Positions 21,508 through 35,222 of a DNA stretch of 64,000 bases are shown here, piece by piece. The notes beneath the pieces were generated by a model that did not search any database, was not told the origin of the DNA, and was given only the letters and a program-made list of their open reading frames with translations. The position numbers were made by a program, and so were the translations under genes. Each line of letters opens with the position of its first letter. Positions within the stretch are counted from its first letter, which is position 1. Origin of the DNA: Actinernus sp. WN-2022 (Eukaryota > Cnidaria > Anthozoa > Actiniaria > Actinernidae); assembly GCA_030867875.1 (NCBI GenBank), contig JAOWCC010000302.1, positions 1 through 64,000 of the forward strand, given 5' to 3'.

Positions 21508-24500
21508 TCATTCCTCATTCCTGATTCATCATTCATCATTCCTGATTCGTCATTCATCATTCCTGATTCATCATTCCTGATTCCTGATTCCTGATTCATC
21601 ATTCCTGATTCCTGATTCCTGATTCATCATTCCTGATTCATCATTCCTGATTCATCATTCATCATTCCTGATTCATCATTCCTGATTCCTGATTCATCAT
21701 TCCTGATTCCTGATTCATCATTCCTGATTCCTGATTCATCATTCCTGATTCCTGATTCATCATTCCTGATTCCTGATTCATCATTCCTGATTCATGATTC
21801 ACGATTCCTGATTCCTGATTCATCATTCCTCTTTCCTGATTCATCATTCCTGATTCCTGATTCATCATTCCTGATTCCTGATTCATCATTCCTCATTCCT
21901 GATTCATCAATCCTCATTCCTGATTCATCATTCCTCATTCCTGATTGATCATTCCTCATTCCTGATTGATCATTACTCATTCCTGATTCATCATTCCTGA
22001 TTCCTGATTCATCATTCCTGATTCCTGATTAATCACTCCTGATTCCTGATTCCTGATTCATCATTCCTGATTCCTGATTCATCATTGCTGATTCCTGACT
22101 CATCATTCATCATTCCTGATTCATCATTCCTGATTCCTGATTCATCATTCCTGATTCCTGATTCATCATTCATCATTCCTGATTCATCATTCCTTATTCC
22201 TGATTCATCATTCCTGATTCCTGATTCATCATTCATCATTCCTTATTCATCATTCCTGATTCCTGACTCATCATTCATCATTCCTGATTCATCATTCCTG
22301 ATTCCTGATTCATCATTCCTGAATACTGATTCATCATTCCTGATTCATCATTCCTGATTCCTGATTCGTCATTCCTGATTCCTGATTCATCATTGCTGAT
22401 TCCTGATTCATCATCGCTGATTCAGCATTCATCATTCCTGATTCATCATTCCTGATTCCTGATTCATCATTCAACATTCCTGATTCATCATTCCAGATTC
22501 CTGATTCATCATTCCTGATTCATCATTCCTTATTCCTGACTCATCATTCATCATTCCTGATTCCTGATTCCTGATTCATCATTCCTGATTCATCATTCAT
22601 CATTCCTGATTCATCATTCCTTATTCCTGATTCATCATTCCTGATTCCTGATTCATCATTCATCATTCCTGATTCATCATTCATCATTCCTGATTCGTCA
22701 TTCATCATTCCTGATTCATCATTCATGATTCGTGATTCCTGATTCATCATTCCTGATTCCTGATTCCTGATTTATCATTCCTGATTCATCATTCATCATT
22801 CCTGATTCATCATTCCTGATTCCTGATTCATCATTCCTGATTCATCATTCATCATTCCTGATTCATCATTCGTCATTCCTGATTCATCATTCCTGATTCC
22901 TGATTCATCATTCCTGATTCATCATTCCTGATTCATCATTCATCATTCCTGATTCATTATTCCTGATTCATCATTCCTGATTCATCATTCATCATTCCTG
23001 ATTCATTATTCATCATTCCTGATTCATCATTCCTGATTCCTGATTCATCATTCCAGATTCCTGATTCATCATTCCTGATTCATCATTCCTGATTCCTGAC
23101 TCATCATTCATCATTCCTGATTCCTGATTCCTGATTCATCATTCCTGATTCCTGATTCATCATTCCTGATTCATCATTCATCATTCCTGATTCATCATTC
23201 CTTATTCCTGATTCATCATTCCTGATTCCTGATTCATCATTCCTCATTCCTGATTCATCATTCCTGATTCATCATTCATCATTCCTGATTCATCATTCAT
23301 CATTCCTGATTCATCATTCCTGATTCCTGATTCATCATTCCTGATTCATCATTCCTGATTCATCATTCCTGATTCATCATTCATCATTCCTGATTCATCA
23401 TTCCTTATTCCTGATTCATCATTCCTGATTCCTGATTCATCATTGCTGATTCCTGATTCATCATTCATCATTCCTGATTCCTGATTCATCATTCCTGATT
23501 CATCATTTCTGATTCCTGACTCATCATTCCTGATTCATGATTCATCATTCATCATTCCTGATTCATCATTCCTGATTCCTGATTCATCATTCCTGAATCC
23601 TGATTCCTGATTCATCATTCCTGATTCATCATTCCTGATTCCTGACTCATCATTCATCATTCCTGATTCCTGATTCCTGATTCCTGATTCATCATTCCTG
23701 ATTCATCATTCATCATTCCTGATTCATCATTCCTGATTCCTGATTCATCATTCCAGATTCCTGATTCATCATTCCTGATTCATCATTCCTGATTCCTGAC
23801 TCATCATTCATCATTCCTGATTCCTGATTCCTGATTCATCATTCCTGATTCATCATTCATCATTCCTGATTCATCATTCCTTATTCCTGATTCATCATTC
23901 CTGATTCCTGATTCATCATTCATCATTCCTGATTCATCATTCATCATTCCTGATTCGTCATTCATCATTCCTGATTCATCATTCCTGATTCCTGATTCCT
24001 GATTCATCATTCCTGATTCCTGATTCCTGATTCATCATTCCTGATTCATCATTCCTGATTCATCATTCATCATTCCTGATTCATCATTCCTGATTCCTGA
24101 TTCATCATTCCTGATTCCTGATTCATCATTCCTGATTCCTGATTCATCATTCCTGATTCCTGATTCATCATTCCTGATTCCTGATTCATCATTCCTGATT
24201 CATGATTCACGATTCCTGATTCCTGATTCATCATTCCTCTTTCCTGATTCATCATTCCTGATTCCTGATTCATCATTCCTGATTCCTGATTCATCATTCC
24301 TGATTCCTGATTCATCAATCCTCATTCCTGATTCATCATTCCTCATTCCTGATTGATCATTCCTCATTCCTGATTGATCATTACTCATTCCTGATTCATC
24401 ATTCCTGATTCCTGATTCATCATTCCTGATTCCTGATTAATCACTCCTGATTCCTGATTCCTGATTCATCATTCCTGATTCCTGATTCATCATTGCTGAT

Positions 24501-24916
24501 TCCTGACTCATCATTCATCATTCCTGATTCATCATTCCTGATTCCTGATTCATCATTCCTGATTCCTGATTCATCATTCATCATTCCTGATTCATCATTC
24601 CTTATTCCTGATTCATCATTCCTGATTCATGATTCATCATTCATCATTCCTTATTCATCATTCCTGATTCCTGACTCATCATTCATCATTCCTGATTCAT
24701 CATTCCTGATTCCTGATTCATCATTCCTGAATACTGATTCATCATTCCTGATTCATCATTCCTGATTCCTGATTCGTCATTCCTGATTCCTGATTCATCA
24801 TTGCTGATTCCTGATTCATCATCGCTGATTCAGCATTCATCATTCCTGATTCATCATTCCTGATTCCTGATTCATCATTCAACATTCCTGATTCATCATT
24901 CCAGATTCCTGATTCA
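21508..24916. repeat. 3409-bp higher-order unit, copy 2
   Basis: Second copy at offset 3409. It includes the 21.22-kb chimeric join of the first copy, reproduced near 24,628 (ATTCATGATTCATC), so the join predates this duplication. It lacks the length errors seen at 20,448-20,960. Confidence 0.8.
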
Positions 24917-25436
24917 TCATTCCTGATTCATCATTCCTTATTCCTGACTCATCATTCATCATTCCTGATTCCTGATTCCTGATTCATCATTCCTGATTCA
25001 TCATTCATCATTCCTGATTCATCATTCCTTACTCCTGATTCATCATTCCTGATTCCTGATTCATCATTCATCATTCCTGATTCATCATTCATCATTCCTG
25101 ATTCGTCATTCATCATTCCTGATTCATCATTCATGATTCCTGATTCCTGATTCATCATTCCTGATTCCTGATTCCTGATTCATCATTCCTGATTCATCAT
25201 TCATCATTCCTGATTCATCATTCCTGATTCCTGATTCATCATTCCTGATTCATCATTCATCATTCCTGATTCATCATTCGTCATTCCTGATTCATCATTC
25301 CTGATTCCTGATTCATCATTCCTGATTCATCATTCCTGATTCATCATTCATCATTCCTGATTCATTATTCCTGATTCATCATTCCTGATTCATCATTCAT
25401 CATTCCTGATTCATCATTCATCATTCCTGATTCATC
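24917..25436. repeat. Tail matching 22.5 kb at offset 2408
   Basis: From about 24,917 the sequence follows 22,509 onward at offset 2408 bp (344 heptamers), with small differences such as CCTTACTCCTG near 25,026 in place of CCTTATTCCTG. The match ends near 25,412-25,436, where ATTTCTG introduces a different sub-family. Confidence 0.7.
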
Positions 25437-27550
25437 ATTTCTGATTCCTGATTCATCATTCATCATTCCTGATTCATGATTCATCATTCATCATTCCTCA
25501 TTCCTGATTCCTGATTCATCATTCCTGATTCCTGATTCCTGATTCACCATTCCTGATTCATCATTCCTGATTCATCATTCATCATTCCTGATTCATCATT
25601 CCTGATTCCTGATTCGTCATTCATCATTCCTGATTCATCATTCCTGATTCCTGATTCCTGATTCATCATTCCTGATTCCTGATTCCTGATTCATCATTCC
25701 TGATTCCTGACTCATCATTCATCATTCCTAATTCCTGATTCCTGATTCATCATTCCTGATTCATCATTCATCATTCCTGATTCATCATTCCTTATTCCTG
25801 ATTCATCATTCCTGATTCATCATTCATCATTCCTGATTCATCATTCATCATTCCTGATTCATCATTCATCATTCCTGATTCATCATTCATCATTCCTGAT
25901 TCATCATTCCTGATTCCTGATTCATCATTCCTGAATCCTGATTCATCATTCCTGATTCATCATTTCTTATTCCTGATTCCCGATTCATCATTCATGATTC
26001 CTGATTCATCATTCCTCATTCCTGATTCCTGATTCATCATTCCTGATTCCTGATTCATCATTCCTGATTCCTGATTCATCATTCCTGATTCATGATTCAC
26101 GATTCCTGATTCCTGATTCATCATTCCTCTTTCCTGATTCATCATTCCTGATTCCTGATTCATCATTCCTGATTCCTGATTCATCATTCCTCATTCCTGA
26201 TTCATCATTCCTCATTCCTGATTCATCAATCCTCATTCCTGATTCATCATTCCTCATTCCTGATTGATCATTCATCATTCCTGATTCCTGACTCATCATT
26301 CCTGATTCCTGATTCCTGATTCATCATTCCTGATTCATCATTCCTGATTCCTGATTCCTGATTCATCATTCCTGATTCCTGATTCCTGATTCATCATTCC
26401 TGATTCCTGACTCATCATTCATCATTCCTAATTCCTGATTCCTGATTCATCATTCCTGATTCATCATTCATCATTCCTGATTCATCATTCCTTATTCCTG
26501 ATTCATCATTCCTGATTCATCATTCATCATTCCTGATTCATGATTCATCATTCCTGATTCATCATTCATCATTCCTGATTCATCATTCCTGATTCCTGAT
26601 TCATCATTCCTGAATCCTGATTCATCATTCCTGATTCATCATTTCTGATTCCTGATTCCCGATTCATCATTCATGATTCCTGATTCATCATTCCTCATTC
26701 CTGATTCCTGATTCATCATTCCTGATTCCTGATTCATCATTCCTGATTCCTGATTCATCATTCCTGATTCATGATTCACGATTCCTGATTCCTGATTCAT
26801 CATTCCTCTTTCCTGATTCATCATTCCTGATTCCTGATTCATCATTCCTGATTCCTGATTCATCATTCCTCATTCCTGATTCATCAATCCTCATTCCTGA
26901 TTCATCATTCCTCATTCCTGATTGATCATTCATCATTCCTGATTCCTGACTCATCATTCCTGATTCATGATTCATGATTCATCATTCCTGATTCATCATT
27001 CCTGATTCCTGATTCATCATTCATCATTCCTGATTCATCATTCCTTATTCCTGATTCATCATTCCTGATTCTTGATTCATCATTCATCATTCCTGATTCA
27101 TCATTCCTGATTCCTGATTCATCATTCCTGATTCCTGATTCCTGATTCATCATTCCTGATTCATCATTCCTGATTCCTGATACATCATTCCTGATTCCTG
27201 ATTCATCATTCCTTATTCCTGATTAATCACTCCTGATTCCTGATTCCTGATTCATCATTCCTGATTCCTGATTCATCATTGCTGATTCCTGATTCATCAT
27301 TCATCATTCCTGATTCCTGATTCATCATTCCTGATTCATCATTCCTGATTCCTGACTCATCATTCCTGATTCATGATTCATGATTCATCATTCCTGATTC
27401 ATCATTCCTGATTCCTGATTCATCATTCATCATTCCTGATTCATCATTCCTTATTCCTGATTCATCATTCCTGATTCCTGATTCATCATTGCTGATTCCT
27501 GATTCATCATTCATCATTCCTGATTCATCATTCATCATTCCTGATTCATC
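25437..27550. repeat. Second heptamer sub-domain, 2.1-kb unit
   Basis: Opens with the ATTTCTG block at 25,437, which recurs at 27,551 (2114 bp) and 31,779 (4228 bp). The ATTCCCG-ATTCATC-ATTCATG block first appears here (near 25,977) and is absent from 12,080-25,900. CCTCTTT blocks at 26,124 and 26,803 are 679 bp apart. Confidence 0.72.
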
Positions 27551-30500
27551 ATTTCTGATTCCTGATTCATCATTCATCATTCCTGATTCATGATTCATCA
27601 TTCATCATTCCTCATTCCTGATTCCTGATTCATCATTCCTGATTCCTGATTCCTGATTCACCATTCCTGATTCATCATTCCTGATTCATCATTCATCATT
27701 CCTGATTCATCATTCCTGATTCCTGATTCGTCATTCATCATTCCTGATTCATCATTCCTGATTCCTGATTCCTGATTCATCATTCCTGATTCCTGATTCC
27801 TGATTCATCATTCCTGATTCCTGACTCATCATTCATCATTCCTAATTCCTGATTCCTGATTCATCATTCCTGATTCATCATTCATCATTCCTGATTCATC
27901 ATTCCTTATTCCTGATTCATCATTCCTGATTCGTCATTCATCATTCCTGATTCATCATTCATCATTCCTGATTCATCATTCATCATTCCTGATTCATCAT
28001 TCATCATTCCTGATTCATCATTCCTGATTCCTGATTCATCATTCCTGAATCCTGATTCATCATTCCTGATTCATCATTTCTGATTCCTGATTCCCGATTC
28101 ATCATTCATGATTCCTGATTCATCATTCCTCATTCCTGATTCCTGATTCATCATTCCTGATTCCTGATTCATCATTCCTGATTCCTGATTCATCATTCCT
28201 GATTCATGATTCACGATTCCTGATTCCTGATTCATCATTCCTCTTTCCTGATTCATCATTCCTGATTCCTGATTCATCATTCCTGATTCCTGATTCATCA
28301 TTCCTCATTCCTGATTCATCAATCCTCATTCCTGATTCATCATTCCTCATTCCTGATTGATCATTCATCATTCCTGATTCCTGACTCATCATTCCTGATT
28401 CCTGATTCATGATTCATCATTCCTGATTCATCATTCCTGATTCCTGATTCCTGATTCATCATTCCTGATTCCTGATTCCTGATTCATCATTCCTGATTCC
28501 TGACTCATCATTCATCATTCCTAATTCCTGATTCCTGATTCATCATTCCTGATTCATCATTCATCATTCCTGATTCATCATTCCTTATTCCTGATTCATC
28601 ATTCCTGATTCATCATTCATCATTCCTGATTCATCATTCATCATTCCTGATTCATCATTCATCATTCCTGATTCATCATTCCTGATTCCTGATTCATCAT
28701 TCCTGAATCCTGATTCATCATTCCTGATTCATCATTTCTGATTCCTGATTCCCGATTCATCATTCATGATTCCTGATTCATCATTCCTCATTCCTGATTC
28801 CTGATTCATCATTCCTGATTCCTGATTCATCATTCCTGATTCCTGATTCATCATTCCTGATTCATGATTCACGATTCCTGATTCCTGATTCATCATTCCT
28901 CTTTCCTGATTCATCATTCCTGATTCCTGATTCATCATTCCTGATTCCTGATTCATCATTCCTCATTCCTGATTCATCAATCCTCATTCCTGATTCATCA
29001 TTCCTCATTCCTGATTGATCATTCATCATTCCTGATTCCTGACTCATCATTCCTGATTCATGATTCATGATTCATCATTCCTGATTCATCATTCCTGATT
29101 CCTGATTCATCATTCATCATTCCTGATTCATCATTCCTTATTCCTGATTCATCATTCCTGATTCTTGATTCATCATTCATCATTCCTGATTCATCATTCC
29201 TGATTCCTGATTCATCATTCCTGATTCCTGATTCCTGATTCATCATTCCTGATTCATCATTCCTGATTCCTAATACATCATTCCTGATTCCTGATTCATC
29301 ATTCCTTATTCCTGATTAATCACTCCTGATTCCTGATTCCTGATTCATCATTCCTGATTCCTGATTCATCATTGCTGATTCCTGATTCATCATTCATCAT
29401 TCCTGATTCCTGATTCATCATTCCTGATTCATCATTCCTGATTCCTGACTCATCATTCCTGATTCATGATTCATGATTCATCATTCCTGATTCATCATTC
29501 CTGATTCCTGATTCATCATTCATCATTCCTGATTCATCATTCCTTATTCCTGATTCATCATTCCTGATTCCTGATTCATCATTGCTGATTCCTGATTCAT
29601 CATTCATCATTCCTGATTCCTGATTCATCATTCCTGATTCATCATTCCTGATTCCTGACTCATCATTCCTGATTCATGATTCATCATTCCTGATTCCTGA
29701 TTCATCATTCCTGATTCCTGATTCCTGATTCCTGATTCCTGATTCATTATTCCTGATTCATCATTCCTGATTCCTGACTCATCATTCATCATTCCTGATT
29801 CCTGATTCCTGATTCATCATTCATCATTCTTGATTCATCATTCATCATTCCTGATTCATCATTCCTGATTCCTGATTCATCATTCCAGATTCCTGATTCA
29901 TCATTCCTGATTCATCATTCCTGATTCCTGACTCATCATTCATCATTCCTGATTCCTGATTCCTGATTCATCATTCCTGATTCATCATTCATCATTCCTG
30001 ATTCATCATTCCTTATTCCTGATTCATCATTCCTGATTCCTGATTCATCATTCATCATTCCTGATTCATCATTCATCATTCCTGATTCGTCATTCATCAT
30101 TCCTGATTCATCATTCCTGATTCCTGATTCCTGATTCATCATTCCTGATTCCTGATTCCTGATTCATCATTCCTGATTCATCATTCCTGATTCCTGATTC
30201 ATCATTCCTGATTCATCATTCCTGATTCCTGATTCATCATTCCTGATTCCTGATTCATCATTCCTGATTCCTGATTCATCATTCCTGATTCCTGATTCAT
30301 CATTCCTGATTCCTGATTCATCATTCCTGATTCCTGATTCATCATTCCTGATTCCTGATTCATCATTCCTGATTCATGATTCACGATTCCTGATTCCTGA
30401 TTCATCATTCCTCTTTCCTGATTCATCATTCCTGATTCCTGATTCATCATTCCTGATTCCTGATTCATCATTCCTCATTCCTGATTCATCAATCCTCATT

Positions 30501-31778
30501 CCTGATTCATCATTCCTCATTCCTGATTGATCATTCCTCATTCCTGATTGATCATTCCTCATTCCTGATTCATCATTCCTGATTCCTGATTCATCATTCC
30601 TGATTCCTGATTAATCACTCCTGATTCCTGATTCCTGATTCATCATTCCTGATTCCTGATTCATCATTGCTGATTCCTGACTCATCATTCATCATTCCTG
30701 ATTCATCATTCCTTATTCCTGATTCATCATTCATCATTCCTGATTCATCATTCATCATTCCTGATTCATCATTTCTGATTCCTGATTCGTCATTCATCAT
30801 TCCTGATTCATCATTCATCATTCCTCATTCCTGATTCCTGATTCATCATTCCTGATTCCTGATTCCTGATTCATCATTCCTGATTCATCATTCCTGATTC
30901 ATCATTCATCATTGCTGATTCATCATTCCTGATTCCTGATTCGTCATTCATCATTCCTGATTCATCATTCCTGATTCCTGATTCCTGATTCATCATTCCT
31001 GATTCCTGATTCCTGATTCATCATTCCTGATTCCTGATTCATCATTCCTGATTCCTGATTCATCAATCCTCATTCCTGATTCATCATTCCTCATTCCTGA
31101 TTGATCATTCCTCATTCCTGATTGATCATTACTCATTCCTGATTCATCATTCCTGATTCCTGATTCATCATTCCTGATTCCTGATTAATCACTCCTGATT
31201 CCTGATTCCTAATTCATCATTCCTGATTCCTGATTCATCATTGCTGATTCCTGACTCATCATTCATCATTCCTGATTCATCATTCCTGATTCCTGATTCA
31301 TCATTCCTGATTCCTGATTCATCATTCATCATTCCTGATTCATCATTCCTTATTCCTGATTCATCATTCCTGATTCCTGATTCATCATTCATCATTCCTT
31401 ATTCATCATTCCTGATTCCTGACTCATCATTCATCATTCCTGATTCATCATTCATCATTCCTGATTCGTCATTCATCATTCCTGATTCATCATTCATGAT
31501 TCCTGATTCCTGATTCATCATTCCTGATTCCTGATTCCTGATTCATCATTCCTGATTCATCATTCATCATTCCTGATTCATCATTCCTGATTCCTGATTC
31601 ATCATTCCTGATTCATCATTCATCATTCCTGATTCATCATTCGTCATTCCTGATTCATCATTCCTGATTCCTGATTCATCATTCCTGATTTATCATTCCT
31701 GATTCATCATTCATCATTCCTGATTCATTATTCCTGATTCATCATTCCTGATTCATCATTCATCATTCCTGATTCATC
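27551..31778. repeat. 4.2-kb higher-order unit, copy 1 (second sub-domain)
   Basis: Matches 31,779 onward at offset 4228, then 4207, then 4200, then 4186 bp, so whole 7- to 21-bp blocks have been gained or lost. Anchors: CCTCTTT 28,238 and 32,445, 28,896 and 33,103, 30,408 and 34,608. The match ends near 31,036. The remainder (31,036-31,778) resembles the first sub-domain near 21-23 kb. Confidence 0.75.
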
Positions 31779-34700
31779 ATTTCTGATTCCTGATTCATCA
31801 TTCATCATTCCTGATTCATGATTCATCATTCATCATTCCTCATTCCTGATTCCTGATTCATCATTCCTGATTCCTGATTCCTGATTCATCATTCCTGATT
31901 CATCATTCCTGATTCATCATTCATCATTCCTGATTCATCATTCCTGATTCCTGATTCGTCATTCATCATTCCTGATTCATCATTCCTGATTCCTGATTCC
32001 TGATTCATCATTCCTGATTCCTGATTCCTGATTCATCATTCCTGATTCCTGACTCATCATTCATCATTCCTAATTCCTGATTCCTGATTCATCATTCCTG
32101 ATTCATCATTCATCATTCCTGATTCATCATTCCTTATTCCTGATTCATCATTCCTGATTCATCATTCATCATTCCTGATTCATCATTCATCATTCCTGAT
32201 TCATCATTCATCATTCCTGATTCATCATTCCTGATTCCTGATTCATCATTCCTGAATCCTGATTCATCATTCCTGATTCATCATTTCTGATTCCTGATTC
32301 CCGATTCATCATTCATGATTCCTGATTCATCATTCCTCATTCCTGATTCCTGATTCATCATTCCTGATTCCTGATTCATCATTCCTGATTCCTGATTCAT
32401 CATTCCTGATTCCTGATTCACGATTCCTGATTCCTGATTCATCATTCCTCTTTCCTGATTCATCATTCCTGATTCCTGATTCATCATTCCTGATTCCTGA
32501 TTCATCATTCCTCATTCCTGATTCATCAATCCTCATTCCTGATTCATCATTCCTCATTCCTGATTGATCATTCATCATTCCTGATTCCTGACTCATCATT
32601 CCTGATTCCTGATTCATGATTCATCATTCCTGATTCATCATTCCTGATTCCTGATTCCTGATTCATCATTCCTGATTCCTGATTCCTAATTCATCATTCC
32701 TGATTCCTGACTCATCATTCATCATTCCTAATTCCTGATTCCTGATTCATCATTCCTGATTCATCATTCATCATTCCTGATTCATCATTCCTTATTCCTG
32801 ATTCATCATTCCTGATTCATCATTCATCATTCCTGATTCATCATTCATCATTCCTGATTCATCATTCATCATTCCTGATTCATCATTCCTGATTCCTGAT
32901 TCATCATTCCTGAATCCTGATTCATCATTCCTGATTCATCATTTCTGATTCCTGATTCCCGATTCATCATTCATGATTCCTGATTCATCATTCCTGATTC
33001 CTGATTCCTGATTCATCATTCCTGATTCCTGATTCATCATTCCTGATTCCTGATTCATCATTCCTGATTCATGATTCACGATTCCTGATTCCTGATTCAT
33101 CATTCCTCTTTCCTGATTCATCATTCCTGATTCCTGATTCATCATTCCTGATTCCTGATTCATCATTCCTCATTCCTGATTCATCAATCCTCATTCCTGA
33201 TTCATCATTCCTCATTCCTGATTGATCATTCATCATTCCTGATTCCTGACTCATCATTCCTGATTCATGATTCATGATTCATCATTCCTGATTCATCATT
33301 CCTGATTCCTGATTCATCATTCATCATTCCTGATTCATCATTCCTTATTCCTGATTCATCATTCCTGATTCTTGATTCATCATTCATCATTCCTGATTCA
33401 TCATTCCTGATTCCTGATTCATCATTCCTGATTCCTGATTCCTGATTCATCATTCCTGATTCATCATTCCTGATTCCTGATACATCATTCCTGATTCCTG
33501 ATTCATCATTCCTTATTCCTGATTAATCACTCCTGATTCCTGATTCCTGATTCATCATTCCTGATTCCTGATTCATCATTGCTGATTCCTGATTCATCAT
33601 TCATCATTCCTGATTCCTGATTCATCATTCCTGATTCATCATTCCTGATTCCTGACTCATCATTCCTGATTCATGATTCATGATTCATCATTCCTGATTC
33701 ATCATTCCTGATTCCTGATTCATCATTCATCATTCCTGATTCATCATTCCTTATTCCTGATTCATCATTCCTGATTCCTGATTCATCATTGCTGATTCCT
33801 GATTCATCATTCATCATTCCTGATTCCTGATTCATCATTCCTGATTCATCATTCCTGATTCCTGACTCATCATTCCTGATTCATGATTCATCATTCCTGA
33901 TTCATCATTCCTGATTCCTGATTCCTGATTCCTGATTCCTGATTCATCATTCCTGATTCATCATTCCTGATTCCTGACTCATCATTCATCATTCCTGATT
34001 CCTGATTCCTGATTCATCATTCATCATTCTTGATTCATCATTCATCATTCCTGATTCATCATTCCTGATTCCTGATTCATCATTCCAGATTCCTGATTCA
34101 TCATTCCTGATTCATCATTCCTGATTCCTGACTCATCATTCATCATTCCTGATTCCTGATTCCTCATTCATCATTCCTGATTCATCATTCATCATTCCTG
34201 ATTCATCATTCCTTATTCCTGATTCATCATTCCTGATTCCTGATTCATCATTCATCATTCCTGATTCATCATTCATCATTCCTGATTCGTCATTCATCAT
34301 TCCTGATTCATCATTCCTGATTCCTGATTCCTGATTCATCATTCCTGATTCCTGATTCCTGATTCATCATTCCTGATTCATCATTCCTGATTCCTGATTC
34401 ATCATTCCTGATTCATCATTCCTGATTCCTGATTCATCATTCCTGATTCCTGATTCATCATTCCTGATTCCTGATTCATCATTCCTGATTCCTGATTCAT
34501 CATTCCTGATTCCTGATTCATCATTCCTGATTCCTGATTCATCATTCCTGATTCCTGATTCATCATTCCTGATTCATGATTCACGATTCCTGATTCCTGA
34601 TTCATCATTCCTCTTTCCTGATTCATCATTCCTGATTCCTGATTCATCATTCCTGATTCCTGATTCATCATTCCTCATTCCTGATTCATCAATCCTCATT

Positions 34701-35222
34701 CCTGATTCATCATTCCTCATTCCTGATTGATCATTCCTCATTCCTGATTGATCATTCCTCATTCCTGATTCCTGATTCATCATTCCTGATTCCTGATTAA
34801 TCACTCCTGATTCCTGATTCCTGATTCATCATTCCTGATTCCTGATTCATCATTGCTGATTCCTGACTCATCATTCATCATTCCTGATTCATCATTCCTT
34901 ATTCCTGATTCATCATTCATCATTCCTGATTCATCATTCATCATTCCTGATTCATCATTTCTGATTCCTGATTCGTCATTCATCATTCCTGATTCATCAT
35001 TCATCATTCCTCATTCCTGATTCCTGATTCATCATTCCTGATTCCTGATTCCTGATTCATCATTCCTGATTCATCATTCCTGATTCATCATTCATCATTG
35101 CTGATTCATCATTCCTGATTCCTGATTCGTCATTCATCATTCCTGATTCATCATTCCTGATTCCTGATTCCTGATTCATCATTCCTGATTCCTGATTCCT
35201 GATTCATCATTCCTGATTCCTG
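31779..35222. repeat. 4.2-kb higher-order unit, copy 2 (second sub-domain)
   Basis: Second copy of the block at 27,551-31,036. The paired CCTCTTT blocks 658 bp apart (32,445 and 33,103) reproduce the pair at 28,238 and 28,896. The copies diverge near 35,222, where ACTCATC replaces ATTCATC. Confidence 0.75.
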
